A stretch of 51,942 nucleotides of DNA from Caballeronia sp. dw_19 (GTDB lineage: Bacteria; Pseudomonadota; Gammaproteobacteria; Burkholderiales; Burkholderiaceae). Below, in pieces: positions 26,321-34,201 of this stretch. Location of the stretch: the NCBI RefSeq assembly GCF_018449515.1, contig NZ_JAAVUQ010000048.1, positions 1 to 51,942 on the forward strand, read 5' to 3'. The notes under the pieces were generated by a model. It searched no databases. It saw nothing but the letters and a program-made list of their open reading frames with translations, and was not told the DNA's origin. Each line of letters begins with the position of its first letter. The stretch's first letter is position 1. A program made the translations under genes and the position numbers.

Positions 26321-27439
26321 TTACTTTCCGAATAGATGTTTCAGCGTGTCGCCGATGCTCTTGACCACACCGCCGGCGTTCTTGGCCACGCCTTCGGTGT
26401 TCACGCCAACCACCTTCGCGAAGCCCGCCGCCAGCTTTTTCATCAAGCTTTCGTTGAGCGAAAACTTGGGGTCGCGCAGATCGCCGTCGAGTTCAAAGTC
26501 CAGCTTGATCTGATCGTGATTCTTCAGCGCTGCGATCGCGAGCTTGGTCGGAATGCTGAGGAAGGTGTCGAGCGAATTGCCGCTATCCGATAACTGCAGC
26601 CGGTTCAGCGTGATCGAACCCGGCGCGTGGATGCGGTAGTCGTGCACCGTGGCATCGAGCGTAAGGTCAAGCGTGCCGCCCGTGATGCTGGTCTTCGCGC
26701 CCGCTTTCCTCAGCAGATACGGATCGAGCGTAGTAATGTCGACGTTGCGCAAGGTCGTGTGGGTCTGCGAATCCTTGTTCGCGATTTTTATCCAGCCGTT
26801 GAACGCGACCGTGCCCGTGTGCGACGGTCCTTTGATCGACCCGGTCATGTCAAGCATGGTCGGTTCGGCGAGCGCGGGAAGATGCAGGTTGTCGACGTTG
26901 GCCCGCGCGTCGGCAATCAGGATCCTGTAGGGCGGCGTTTGCACGGATTCATCGAAGAACTCCATCGCGCCGCGCTCGAATGTGACGTGGTCGATCAGCC
27001 TGTCTTCCTCTGCGTGTGCGGCGGCTTCGCTTGAACCGGCCTGAGCCTCGCGCGTCGACTGCCGGAGATTGGGCAGCAACTCGACGTGGCCATCGGCGAA
27101 ACGCGCAACGGAGAGATAAAACCCGTCCACCGTCACATGGCGCAGATGCACGCGGTTGCTCAGGAGGGCGCGCATATCGACGTTCAGCGTCACGCGCTCG
27201 GCGCGCAGCGTGTCGTCCGTGGGCCAGCCTTGCGGTCCCCGCAGACGCACGCGGCTCAGCGTGATGCGCGCATAACCCACGTCGATATCTTCCACGGAGC
27301 CGAGCGGCCCGAGTGTTTCGAGCACGCGCGCCTTCATTTCATGCGCGACGAAAACCCCGCCGCCGACCACCGCCAACAGCAACACCACGATGACCGCGCC
27401 CGCCCACAGCGCCACGCGTTGCGCCTTTGTAACCGCCAT
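26321..27439 (-). CDS. AsmA/DUF748-like membrane-anchored protein
   Basis: A 372-residue protein with a single N-terminal membrane segment (about residues 8-30, VALWAGAVIVVLLLAVVGG) and a large periplasmic part. The repeating beta-strand pattern with VRLRGPQG, RADGHVELLPNL-like and LDLTLDATVHDY segments resembles the DUF748/AsmA superfamily of bridge-like lipid transporters or envelope assembly factors. The start at 27439 is preferred because GGGGGA stands upstream at suitable distance; an in-frame ATG at 27454 is the alternative. Amphipathic C-terminus (MKKLAAGFAKVVGV...). Function inferred from fold class only. Confidence 0.72.
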   Translation of the reverse strand: MAVTKAQRVALWAGAVIVVLLLAVVGGGVFVAHEMKARVLETLGPLGSVEDIDVGYARITLSRVRLRGPQGWPTDDTLRAERVTLNVDMRALLSNRVHLRHVTVDGFYLSVARFADGHVELLPNLRQSTREAQAGSSEAAAHAEEDRLIDHVTFERGAMEFFDESVQTPPYRILIADARANVDNLHLPALAEPTMLDMTGSIKGPSHTGTVAFNGWIKIANKDSQTHTTLRNVDITTLDPYLLRKAGAKTSITGGTLDLTLDATVHDYRIHAPGSITLNRLQLSDSGNSLDTFLSIPTKLAIAALKNHDQIKLDFELDGDLRDPKFSLNESLMKKLAAGFAKVVGVNTEGVAKNAGGVVKSIGDTLKHLFGK

Positions 27440-27506
27440 CCCGATGTCCCCCATCCAAGCCGCGCGCGGGCGGCGATCCGGTGCGTTGTTGTTGGCCTTG
27501 CCGTGC

Positions 27507-29174
27507 TTATCGGACGATTGGCTTATAGCGCAGGCGTTTCGGCTTCGCCGCTTCTTCGCCCAGACGATTACGCTTGTCGGCTTCGTACTCTTGATAGTTG
27601 CCGTCGAAGAAGGTCACTTGCGAATCGCCTTCAAACGCGATGATGTGCGTCGCGATCCGGTCGAGGAACCAGCGATCGTGCGAAATCACCATCACCGATC
27701 CCGCGAATTCCAGCAACGCGTCTTCGAGCGCGCGCAGCGTTTCGACGTCCAGGTCGTTCGACGGCTCGTCCAGCAGCAGCACGTTGCCGCCTTCAATCAG
27801 CGTTTTCGCCAGATGCAGGCGGCCGCGTTCACCGCCCGAGAGCGCGCCGACGGTCTTTTGCTGATCGCCGCCCTTGAAGTTGAAGCGGCCGATATACGCC
27901 CGCGACGGCGTTTCGTACTTGCCGACCGTCAGTACATCCGCGCCGCCCGAGATCTCTTCGAACACGGTCTTGTTGGCGTTGAGCGCATCGCGGCTTTGAT
28001 CCACGTAGGCCAGTTTCACCGTCGGACCCGTGACGATTTCGCCCGAATCCGGTTGTTCCTTACCCGTCAGCATGCGGAACAACGTGGATTTCCCTGCGCC
28101 ATTTGGCCCGATAATTCCGACAATCGCGCCCGCCGGGATCTTCATGTTGAGGTTATCGATCAAGAGCCGGTCGCCGTAAGCCTTGCTCACGTTCTTGAAC
28201 TCGATCACTTCATTGCCCAGTCGGTCGCCGACAGGGATGAAGATTTCCTGCGTTTCGTTGCGCTTCTGATATTCCTGGCTGTTGAGTTCCTCGAACCGTG
28301 CGATCCGTGCCTTCGACTTCGCCTGGCGTCCCTTCGGGTTCTGGCGCACCCATTCCAGTTCTTTCTTCAGCGCCTTCTGCCGCGCCGATTCCGTTGATTC
28401 TTCCTGCTTCAGCCGATCCTGCTTCTGGTCGAGCCAGCTGCTGTAGTTGCCCTTCCACGGAATGCCGTGGCCGCGGTCGAGTTCGAGGATCCACTCGGCG
28501 GCGTTATCGAGGAAATAGCGATCGTGGGTGACCGCCACGACCGTACCCGGATAGCGCGTCAGGAATTGTTCGAGCCAGTCCACCGATTCTGCGTCCAGGT
28601 GGTTGGTCGGTTCGTCGAGCAGCAGCATGTCGGGCTTTTGCAGCAGCAATTTGCACAGCGCCACACGACGCTTTTCGCCGCCCGACAAGTGTTCGATTTT
28701 CGCGTCCCACGCGGGCAGGCGCAGTGCGTCGGCGGCGACTTCGAGTTGTTGCTCGGGCGTGCCGCCGTCGCTGGTTGCGAGGATGGCTTCGTATTTGGCT
28801 TGCTCGGCGGCGAGGGCGTCGAAGTCGGCGTCGGGTTCCGCGTAAGCCGCGTAGATGGCGTCGAGCTTTTTTTGCGCGCTGAAAACTTCGCCGAGGCCAT
28901 CTTCAACGGCTTCGCGTACCGTTTGCTGCGGATTGAGTTGCGGTTCCTGCGGCAAATAGCCGATGTTCAGGTTCGGCATCGGCGTGGCTTCGCCTTCGAT
29001 GTCCTTGTCGACGCCTGCCATGATGCGGATCAGGGTCGACTTGCCGGAACCGTTCAGGCCGAGTAGGCCGATTTTGGCGCCGGGGAAAAACGACAGCGAG
29101 ATGTCTTTCAGGATCTGGCGCTTGGGCGGCACGATCTTGCCGACGCGGTTCATGGTGAAGACGTATTGGGCCAT
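27507..29174 (-). CDS. ettA: Energy-dependent translational throttle protein EttA (ABC-F)
   Basis: A 555-residue cytosolic ABC-F ATPase that binds the ribosomal E site and gates entry into elongation according to the ATP/ADP ratio. Two ABC cassettes are present. The first has Walker A GLNGSGKST (39-47) and signature HLSGGEKRRVALC; the second has GPNGAGKST and LSGGERGRLHLAK. The arm/linker region contains WVRQNPKGRQAKSKARI, diagnostic of EttA. E. coli EttA is 555 residues, the same length. Monocistronic appearance. Confidence 0.97.
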   Translation of the reverse strand: MAQYVFTMNRVGKIVPPKRQILKDISLSFFPGAKIGLLGLNGSGKSTLIRIMAGVDKDIEGEATPMPNLNIGYLPQEPQLNPQQTVREAVEDGLGEVFSAQKKLDAIYAAYAEPDADFDALAAEQAKYEAILATSDGGTPEQQLEVAADALRLPAWDAKIEHLSGGEKRRVALCKLLLQKPDMLLLDEPTNHLDAESVDWLEQFLTRYPGTVVAVTHDRYFLDNAAEWILELDRGHGIPWKGNYSSWLDQKQDRLKQEESTESARQKALKKELEWVRQNPKGRQAKSKARIARFEELNSQEYQKRNETQEIFIPVGDRLGNEVIEFKNVSKAYGDRLLIDNLNMKIPAGAIVGIIGPNGAGKSTLFRMLTGKEQPDSGEIVTGPTVKLAYVDQSRDALNANKTVFEEISGGADVLTVGKYETPSRAYIGRFNFKGGDQQKTVGALSGGERGRLHLAKTLIEGGNVLLLDEPSNDLDVETLRALEDALLEFAGSVMVISHDRWFLDRIATHIIAFEGDSQVTFFDGNYQEYEADKRNRLGEEAAKPKRLRYKPIVR

Positions 29175-29382
29175 TTGCGGATTCGGTTGTCTTGAGGTTT
29201 GCGGTTTTACGGCGGGCTTCGGCCGGGCGGCTGTTGGTTCTTAAGCCTCTGCCGGGAAGCCCCTGGATTCAGTACGCGACGATGCGTCTCCCGCAGCGCG
29301 CGGGAAGTGACGACATTGTACTTCGATGAATATGGCTGCCTGGCGGGCGTTTATCGGCTTTGATGCCGGCGCCCAAGCGTTC

Positions 29383-29673
29383 TCAACGCCACGCTGCGAC
29401 GCCGCCATGGCGCGAACACGTGCCGCTGCGATGCCGGCTGAAGCTCCACGTGCCATCGCGGCATCGCGCGGTGGCGCCGTCGGGGGCTTCGCCCGAACGC
29501 GAATGCGCCGGGGAGTGGACGGTTCGGCCGTCGTGATTGCGATAGGTCTGGTGGTTATCGAGGTCGGATTCGTTCGGGGAGGAATAGGCGTAGGCGAACG
29601 AGGCGGAGCCATTGAGCGCGAGGGCGGCGGCGAGGAGGATGGACGCGGTGCGCCGATAGAAACGTGTCGTCAT
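29383..29673 (-). CDS. Secreted DUF3761-domain protein
   Basis: A 96-residue exported protein. Residues 1-29 are a signal peptide (Arg-rich start, hydrophobic ILLAAALALNGSASF, cleavage near AYA). The C-terminal DGATARCRDGTWSFSRHR, followed by GTCSRHGGVAAWR, is the DUF3761 motif with two cysteines that can form a disulphide. The same motif appears in many small secreted bacterial proteins next to nucleases or transporters; the function is unknown. An overlapping frame at 29241-29612 is a shadow. The start has no strong ribosome site. Confidence 0.8.
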   Translation of the reverse strand: MTTRFYRRTASILLAAALALNGSASFAYAYSSPNESDLDNHQTYRNHDGRTVHSPAHSRSGEAPDGATARCRDGTWSFSRHRSGTCSRHGGVAAWR

Positions 29674-29722
29674 TGTTTTTGTTTTGGGCGCGAGGAGCGT
29701 GAACGCTTGCGCTGGCCGTTCT

Positions 29723-29751
29723 GGATCGCCGCATTATCGAACCGGCGATCC
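29723..29751. terminator. Hairpin between dinD and the DUF3761 gene
   Basis: Nine-bp stem GGATCGCCG / CGGCGATCC with an 11-nt loop (29723-29731, 29743-29751), 11 bp after the dinD stop. There is no T run on the minus strand, so it may be an mRNA 3'-end hairpin and not a classic terminator. The octamer TCTGGATC flanks it on both sides (about 29720 and 29753). Confidence 0.4.
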
Positions 29752-29762
29752 TTCTGGATCAG

Positions 29763-30605
29763 TCAGGAATCGAGCGCTGCCGGATTCTTCGCGCGTGTTT
29801 TATCTTCCGATGCCAACCGGCGCGCGACTTTTTTCACGTCCTCCGCGGCAGGCAGGGTTTCGGGCCGGATGCCGCGTTCAAGGAGGGTCTTACGAACCGC
29901 TCCATTGTTGTTGATATGTTCCCGCGAGATCGCTTCTTCATTGCCAAGCTGTTTCTCGCGCGAATTGAAGATGGTGATTTCCGCTGCGAAATCCTTTGCC
30001 TTGAGAATGATCGTGGGCGCGAAATCGGCCAATGGCCGCTTGGCGGGGACCTTCCAATGCGATTTCATTTGCTGGGTGGATTTCTCGAACAAGGCGTGAT
30101 CGCCTTTGCTCCGAATCATGCCGAAATCGTCGTTTCCACCGGTTTGTTCGAAAATCACTTCGGATAGCTCCTTTTCCGTATTGGTCAATTTCATGCGGGC
30201 GACCAGACGTTCCGAGTCGAGCAGACGTTGCTCGATCAACTCGGCGCGTCGGGTCTGGACGGCGAAATAGGTCTGTGCAAACGCAATTTCGTGCTTCTTG
30301 GGATCGCCGTTTTGAGCGACAAGATAGCAGGCGTAGCGAGTGAGCATGATGTCATCGACTTCGCGCTGGCTGCCTGAGCCGAGGTCGACCATTTTCCTGA
30401 CGTCAGGAAAATGGTCTGCCGCCGCATGCCCCGATGTTTCGCAGGCAATCTCAGCTTTGTTCACAACCTTGACGAAGTTCTCCCACTTCGCATACCCAAG
30501 CAGGTGCTGAAGGTCGCGAGCAAGCCAGAATTCGACGCCGTTATTGGTCTGCTGAGCATGCGCTTCGAAATGCTCGGTCAACGAGTAAATCAGTTCGGTC
30601 TTCAT
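29763..30605 (-). CDS. dinD: DinD-like DNA damage-inducible protein D
   Basis: A 280-residue homologue of E. coli DinD (274), a protein that modulates RecA filaments. The N-terminal BRO/ANT-like part (FWLARDLQHLLGYAKWENF), the middle MLTRYACYLVAQNGDPKKHEIAFAQ and the C-terminal NNGAVRKTLLERGIRPETLPAAEDVKK match the family. The start at 30605 (MKTELIYS) is chosen by length; the frame runs open to 30722 through the ychF terminator. No CTGT-N8-ACAG LexA box is visible upstream. Its base composition appears lower in GC than flanking housekeeping genes, suggesting acquisition between ettA and ychF. Confidence 0.9.
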   Translation of the reverse strand: MKTELIYSLTEHFEAHAQQTNNGVEFWLARDLQHLLGYAKWENFVKVVNKAEIACETSGHAAADHFPDVRKMVDLGSGSQREVDDIMLTRYACYLVAQNGDPKKHEIAFAQTYFAVQTRRAELIEQRLLDSERLVARMKLTNTEKELSEVIFEQTGGNDDFGMIRSKGDHALFEKSTQQMKSHWKVPAKRPLADFAPTIILKAKDFAAEITIFNSREKQLGNEEAISREHINNNGAVRKTLLERGIRPETLPAAEDVKKVARRLASEDKTRAKNPAALDS

Positions 30606-30663
30606 GTACACCGTCCAAGATGGGTTGCGCGCGGTTGGCAAGCAAGGCAGCCGGCGCAAAGCA

Positions 30664-30706
30664 ATAAAAAAAGCGGAAATCCCTTTATCAGGGACTCCGC
30701 TTTTAA
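30664..30706 (-). terminator. Rho-independent terminator after ychF
   Basis: Interrupted stem: AAGCGGA then TCCCT pairs with AGGGA then TCCGCTT around a TTATC loop (about 30671-30702). On the minus strand it is followed by a seven-T run. It lies 40 bp after the ychF stop and just upstream of dinD. Confidence 0.87.
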
Positions 30707-30744
30707 TCACAACCTCGAACAACCTTGGACGACAAATTATTACA

Positions 30745-31839
30745 TCAGACGTTAAACAAGAAATTCATCACGTCGCCGTCGTGCACGACATATTCCTTCC
30801 CCTCCGCCCGCATTTTCCCGGCTTCCTTCGCGCCTTGCTCGCCCTTGAACGCGACGAAGTCATCGAAGGCGATGGTCTGCGCGCGAATAAACCCGCGCTC
30901 GAAATCCGTGTGGATAGCGCCGGCGGCCTGAGGCGCGGTGTCGCCGATATGAATCGTCCATGCCCGCACTTCCTTCACGCCCGCCGTGAAATACGTTTGC
31001 AATCCGAGCAGCTTGTAACCCGCGCGAATCACGCGATCCAGGCCCGGCTCTTCCATGCCGATATCGGCCAGGAACTCCTGCTTGTCGGCGTCGTCGAGAT
31101 CCGCGATTTCCGCTTCGATCGCCGCGCACACCGCCACCACCGGCGCGCCCTCGGCCTCCGCGTGCTTGCGCACCGCGTCCAGGTGCGGATTGTTCTCGAA
31201 ACCATCGTCCTTCACGTTCGCCACGTACATGGTCGGCTTGGCCGTGATCAGGCACAGCGGCTTGATCAGCGCGAGTTCGTCTTCGTTCAGGTCCAGCGCG
31301 CGCACGGGTTTCGCCTGATCGAGTTGCGCCTGGATCTTTTCCAGCAAGGGGACGAGCTTCGCCGCTTCCTTGTCGTTGCCCGAGCGCGCCGACTTGGCGA
31401 AACGGTGATGAGCTTTCTCGACCGTCGCCAAATCCGCCAGCGCCAGTTCCGTATTGATGACTTCGATGTCCGCGAGCGGGTCGATCTTGTTCGCGACGTG
31501 AATCACGTTTTCGTCTTCGAAGCAGCGCACGACGTGCGTGATGGCATCGGTTTCGCGAATGTTCGCGAGGAACTTGTTACCCAGGCCTTCGCCCTTGCTA
31601 GCGCCGGCCACGAGGCCCGCGATATCGACGAATTCAACAATGGCCGGAACCACGCGTTCGGGCTTGACGATCTCGGACAACGCCGCCAGACGGGGATCCG
31701 GCACTTCGACCACGCCGACATTCGGCTCGATCGTGCAGAACGGATAGTTTTCGGCGGCGATGCCGGCCTTGGTCAGTGCATTGAACAGTGTGGACTTGCC
31801 GACGTTAGGCAAGCCGACGATGCCGCATTGGAGGCTCAT
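30745..31839 (-). CDS. ychF: Redox-regulated ATPase YchF
   Basis: Obg-related P-loop NTPase that prefers ATP and binds ribosomes. The start at 31839 gives 364 residues (E. coli YchF 363). G1 is GLPNVGKST at residues 9-17, G3 is DIAGLVAGASKGEGLGN, and the TGS-type C-terminal domain ends with AEGKEYVVHDGDVMNFLFNV. The upstream part of the open frame (to 31926) is not family-like. A minus-strand TACAAT at about 31976-31971 may be its -10. Divergent from the ubiH-type gene. Confidence 0.97.
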   Translation of the reverse strand: MSLQCGIVGLPNVGKSTLFNALTKAGIAAENYPFCTIEPNVGVVEVPDPRLAALSEIVKPERVVPAIVEFVDIAGLVAGASKGEGLGNKFLANIRETDAITHVVRCFEDENVIHVANKIDPLADIEVINTELALADLATVEKAHHRFAKSARSGNDKEAAKLVPLLEKIQAQLDQAKPVRALDLNEDELALIKPLCLITAKPTMYVANVKDDGFENNPHLDAVRKHAEAEGAPVVAVCAAIEAEIADLDDADKQEFLADIGMEEPGLDRVIRAGYKLLGLQTYFTAGVKEVRAWTIHIGDTAPQAAGAIHTDFERGFIRAQTIAFDDFVAFKGEQGAKEAGKMRAEGKEYVVHDGDVMNFLFNV

Positions 31840-32079
31840 GGAATCCTTCGAACTGGTGAAACGGCGTGCGCCGCGTGGGTCAACGCTGGATGCGCGTGTC
31901 GCGGGTTTCACAACCCCGGCGACCAAGGCGCGTAGCGGGCGGCCACGTCGTACGGGCCGGAAAAACCGCTATTGTAGCGCCACGGCCGGGTCGGCTGGGC
32001 GGGCGGGATATGCCGCTACAGGGCGTCGCACCCGCTGAAACACCGCATTGACCATCGATTTCCGGCATACCCCGGCGGC

Positions 32080-32085
32080 TATAAT
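32080..32085 (+). promoter_or_regulatory. -10 element six bases before the ubiH-type start codon
   Basis: TATAAT at 32080-32085, followed by GGCCGC and then the ATG at 32092. A transcript from this element would begin at or next to the start codon, implying a leaderless mRNA; no ribosome site exists upstream of the ATG. No consensus -35 is found at 16-18 bp; TTGACC lies too far away (26 bp spacer). Confidence 0.45.
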
Positions 32086-32091
32086 GGCCGC

Positions 32092-33264
32092 ATGACTTTC
32101 CACTCAAGAAATTTTCACGCGGTCGTGGTCGGCGGCGGGCTCGTCGGCAAGACGGCGGCGCTCGCGCTGACACAATCCGGCCTGCGCACCGCGTTGCTGG
32201 CAACGCCTGCTGCAGCCCCGCCCGCCGCCGGCAGCTTCGATTCCCGCATCTACGCGCTGTCATCGAGCTCGCAGGCGCTGCTGGAACGGCTGCGCGTCTG
32301 GCAGGCGCTGGAGCGCGACAAGCTTGGGCCGGTGCTGGACATGCGCGTTTTCGGCGATGCCTTCGCCGAACTGCATTTCTCCGCGTTCCAGGCGGCCGTG
32401 CCGCAATTGGCGTGGATTGTGGAGTCTTCGCTGATTGAACGATCGCTCGATGCCGCGCTGCGTTTCCAGCCGAACCTCACGTGGATCGATTCGCGCGCCC
32501 AGGGCCTGGCGATCCACGACGACGCCGCTCATCTGACCCTCGCAAACGGCGACACGCTCGAAACGGACCTGGTGGTCGGCGCGGACGGCGCGCATTCCTG
32601 GGTGCGGGCGCAGACGGGCGCGAAGATGCAGCGCCGGGATTATCGGCAAACGGGTGTGGTCGCGAACTTCAAGTGCGAAAAGCCGCACGGCGAGACGGCG
32701 TACCAATGGTTCCGCGATGGCGAGATCATTGCGTTGTTGCCGTTGCCGGGTGATCACGTGTCGCTCGTGTGGTCCGCTAAAACCGAACACGCCGATACCC
32801 TCCTGAAACTCGATCCCGCCCAACTCGCGGCGGAAGTCGAAAAGGCCACGCAAAACATGCTTGGCGCACTCGAATGCGTGACGCCCGCGCAGGGCTTTCC
32901 GCTCGCGCTGCAAACCGTGGACCGGCTGATCGGCGCACGTGTGGCGCTGGTGGGCGACGCTGCGCATCTGATTCACCCGCTGGCTGGGCAGGGCATGAAC
33001 CTGGGTTTGCGCGATGTCGCCGCGCTGGCCGAAACCCTCGCCAACAAGGAAGCATTCCGCTCAGCCGGCGACCCGGTTTTACTGCGCCGATACGAACGCA
33101 CCCGTCGCGAGGACATCCAGAAATTGACGCTCGCCTGCGACGGCCTGCAGAAACTCTTCGCCATGCCCGGCACGCTCGCTCGCGGACTGCGCAATACCGG
33201 CATGGCGCTCGTGGGTGCACAACCGCTTATCAAGCGCTGGCTTGTGTCTGCGGCGCTTGGTTGA
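32092..33264 (+). CDS. UbiH/UbiF/COQ6-family ubiquinone biosynthesis monooxygenase
   Basis: FAD-dependent aromatic hydroxylase of the ubiquinone pathway. The 390-residue protein has the GGGLVG FAD motif at 14-19, the DG motif as DLVVGADGAHSWVRAQTG and the second FAD motif VALVGDAAHLIHPLAGQGMNLGLRD. Length matches UbiH/UbiF/VisC proteins. Which ring position it hydroxylates cannot be read from sequence, so no symbol is given. It is followed 47 bp later by dsbC on the same strand. The start codon context suggests leaderless expression. Confidence 0.92.
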   Translation: MTFHSRNFHAVVVGGGLVGKTAALALTQSGLRTALLATPAAAPPAAGSFDSRIYALSSSSQALLERLRVWQALERDKLGPVLDMRVFGDAFAELHFSAFQAAVPQLAWIVESSLIERSLDAALRFQPNLTWIDSRAQGLAIHDDAAHLTLANGDTLETDLVVGADGAHSWVRAQTGAKMQRRDYRQTGVVANFKCEKPHGETAYQWFRDGEIIALLPLPGDHVSLVWSAKTEHADTLLKLDPAQLAAEVEKATQNMLGALECVTPAQGFPLALQTVDRLIGARVALVGDAAHLIHPLAGQGMNLGLRDVAALAETLANKEAFRSAGDPVLLRRYERTRREDIQKLTLACDGLQKLFAMPGTLARGLRNTGMALVGAQPLIKRWLVSAALG

Positions 33265-33311
33265 GACCTGGTCAAGAACATCCCACCTACTTCAGATTGA
33301 CGGAAACTCGA

Positions 33312-34043
33312 ATGAAAATCACTCTTCGCCGCGCCCTGGTCGCTGCTGCCACGTTGGCCGCGGTGTTTGGTATCGGCATCGCGGCACAAGCCGATCAGAC
33401 CACCGACAAGATCAAGGCCACGCTGCAATCGCGCATTGGTGACGCCGACATCAAAAGCGTCGAGAAGTCCCCGGTTCCAGGGCTCTACGAAGTCAATCTC
33501 GGCGCACAGATCGTGTACACGGACGCGACCGGCAACTATCTGCTGATGGGCGATCTCGTCGATACCCGCACGCGCACGAACATCACCGAAGCGCGTCTGG
33601 CAGAAACGAACAAGATCGACTTCGCGAAGCTGCCGTTCGAGAACGCGGTCAAAGTGGTGAAGGGCACGGGCGCGCGCAAGATCGCGGTGTTCTCCGATCC
33701 GAATTGCCCGTACTGCAAGCAGCTCGAAACCACGCTCAAATCCGTCGATAACGTCACCATCTACACTTTCCTGTACCCGGTTTTGTCGCCGGATTCGTCG
33801 GTCAAGTCGAAGTCGATCTGGTGCTCGAAGGACCGTTCGGGCGCCTGGGAAGGCTGGATGCTGGACCACACGGCGCCGACCGCCGCCGCTGGCTGCGACA
33901 CAACCGCCATCGACAAGAACCTGAAGCTCGGCCAGTCGATGAACGTCACCGGTACGCCGACCGTTTTTCTCGCCGACGGACGCCGTCTGCCCGGCGCAGT
34001 GCCGGCCGATCGGCTGGAGAAGGAGTTGTCGGCGGTTCACTGA
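33312..34043 (+). CDS. dsbC: Periplasmic disulfide isomerase DsbC
   Basis: Thiol:disulfide interchange protein that reshuffles wrong disulfides in the periplasm and is kept reduced by DsbD. A signal peptide occupies residues 1-27 (ALVAAATLAAVFGIGIAAQA). The N-terminal dimerisation domain follows, then the thioredoxin domain with CPYC at 132-135 and the cis-Pro loop TGTPTVFLADG. A second cysteine pair (WCSKD, AAGCDTT) is as in E. coli DsbC. The start at 33312 is set by the signal peptide; the open frame extends upstream through ubiH. 243 residues. Confidence 0.95.
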   Translation: MKITLRRALVAAATLAAVFGIGIAAQADQTTDKIKATLQSRIGDADIKSVEKSPVPGLYEVNLGAQIVYTDATGNYLLMGDLVDTRTRTNITEARLAETNKIDFAKLPFENAVKVVKGTGARKIAVFSDPNCPYCKQLETTLKSVDNVTIYTFLYPVLSPDSSVKSKSIWCSKDRSGAWEGWMLDHTAPTAAAGCDTTAIDKNLKLGQSMNVTGTPTVFLADGRRLPGAVPADRLEKELSAVH

Positions 34044-34201
34044 AGTCCGCTGTCGATTCGTGGACCAACGACGAAGGAGGCGCGCGAAGCGCCTCTTTCG
34101 CTTTCATGAACTTCCACTTGCCTGATTCTGCAATGAGCGGTTCAACCGCGAAAAAGCCCGGACAGCCAAACCCGGCGACAAGAACAAAAGGACCTCGACG
34201 C

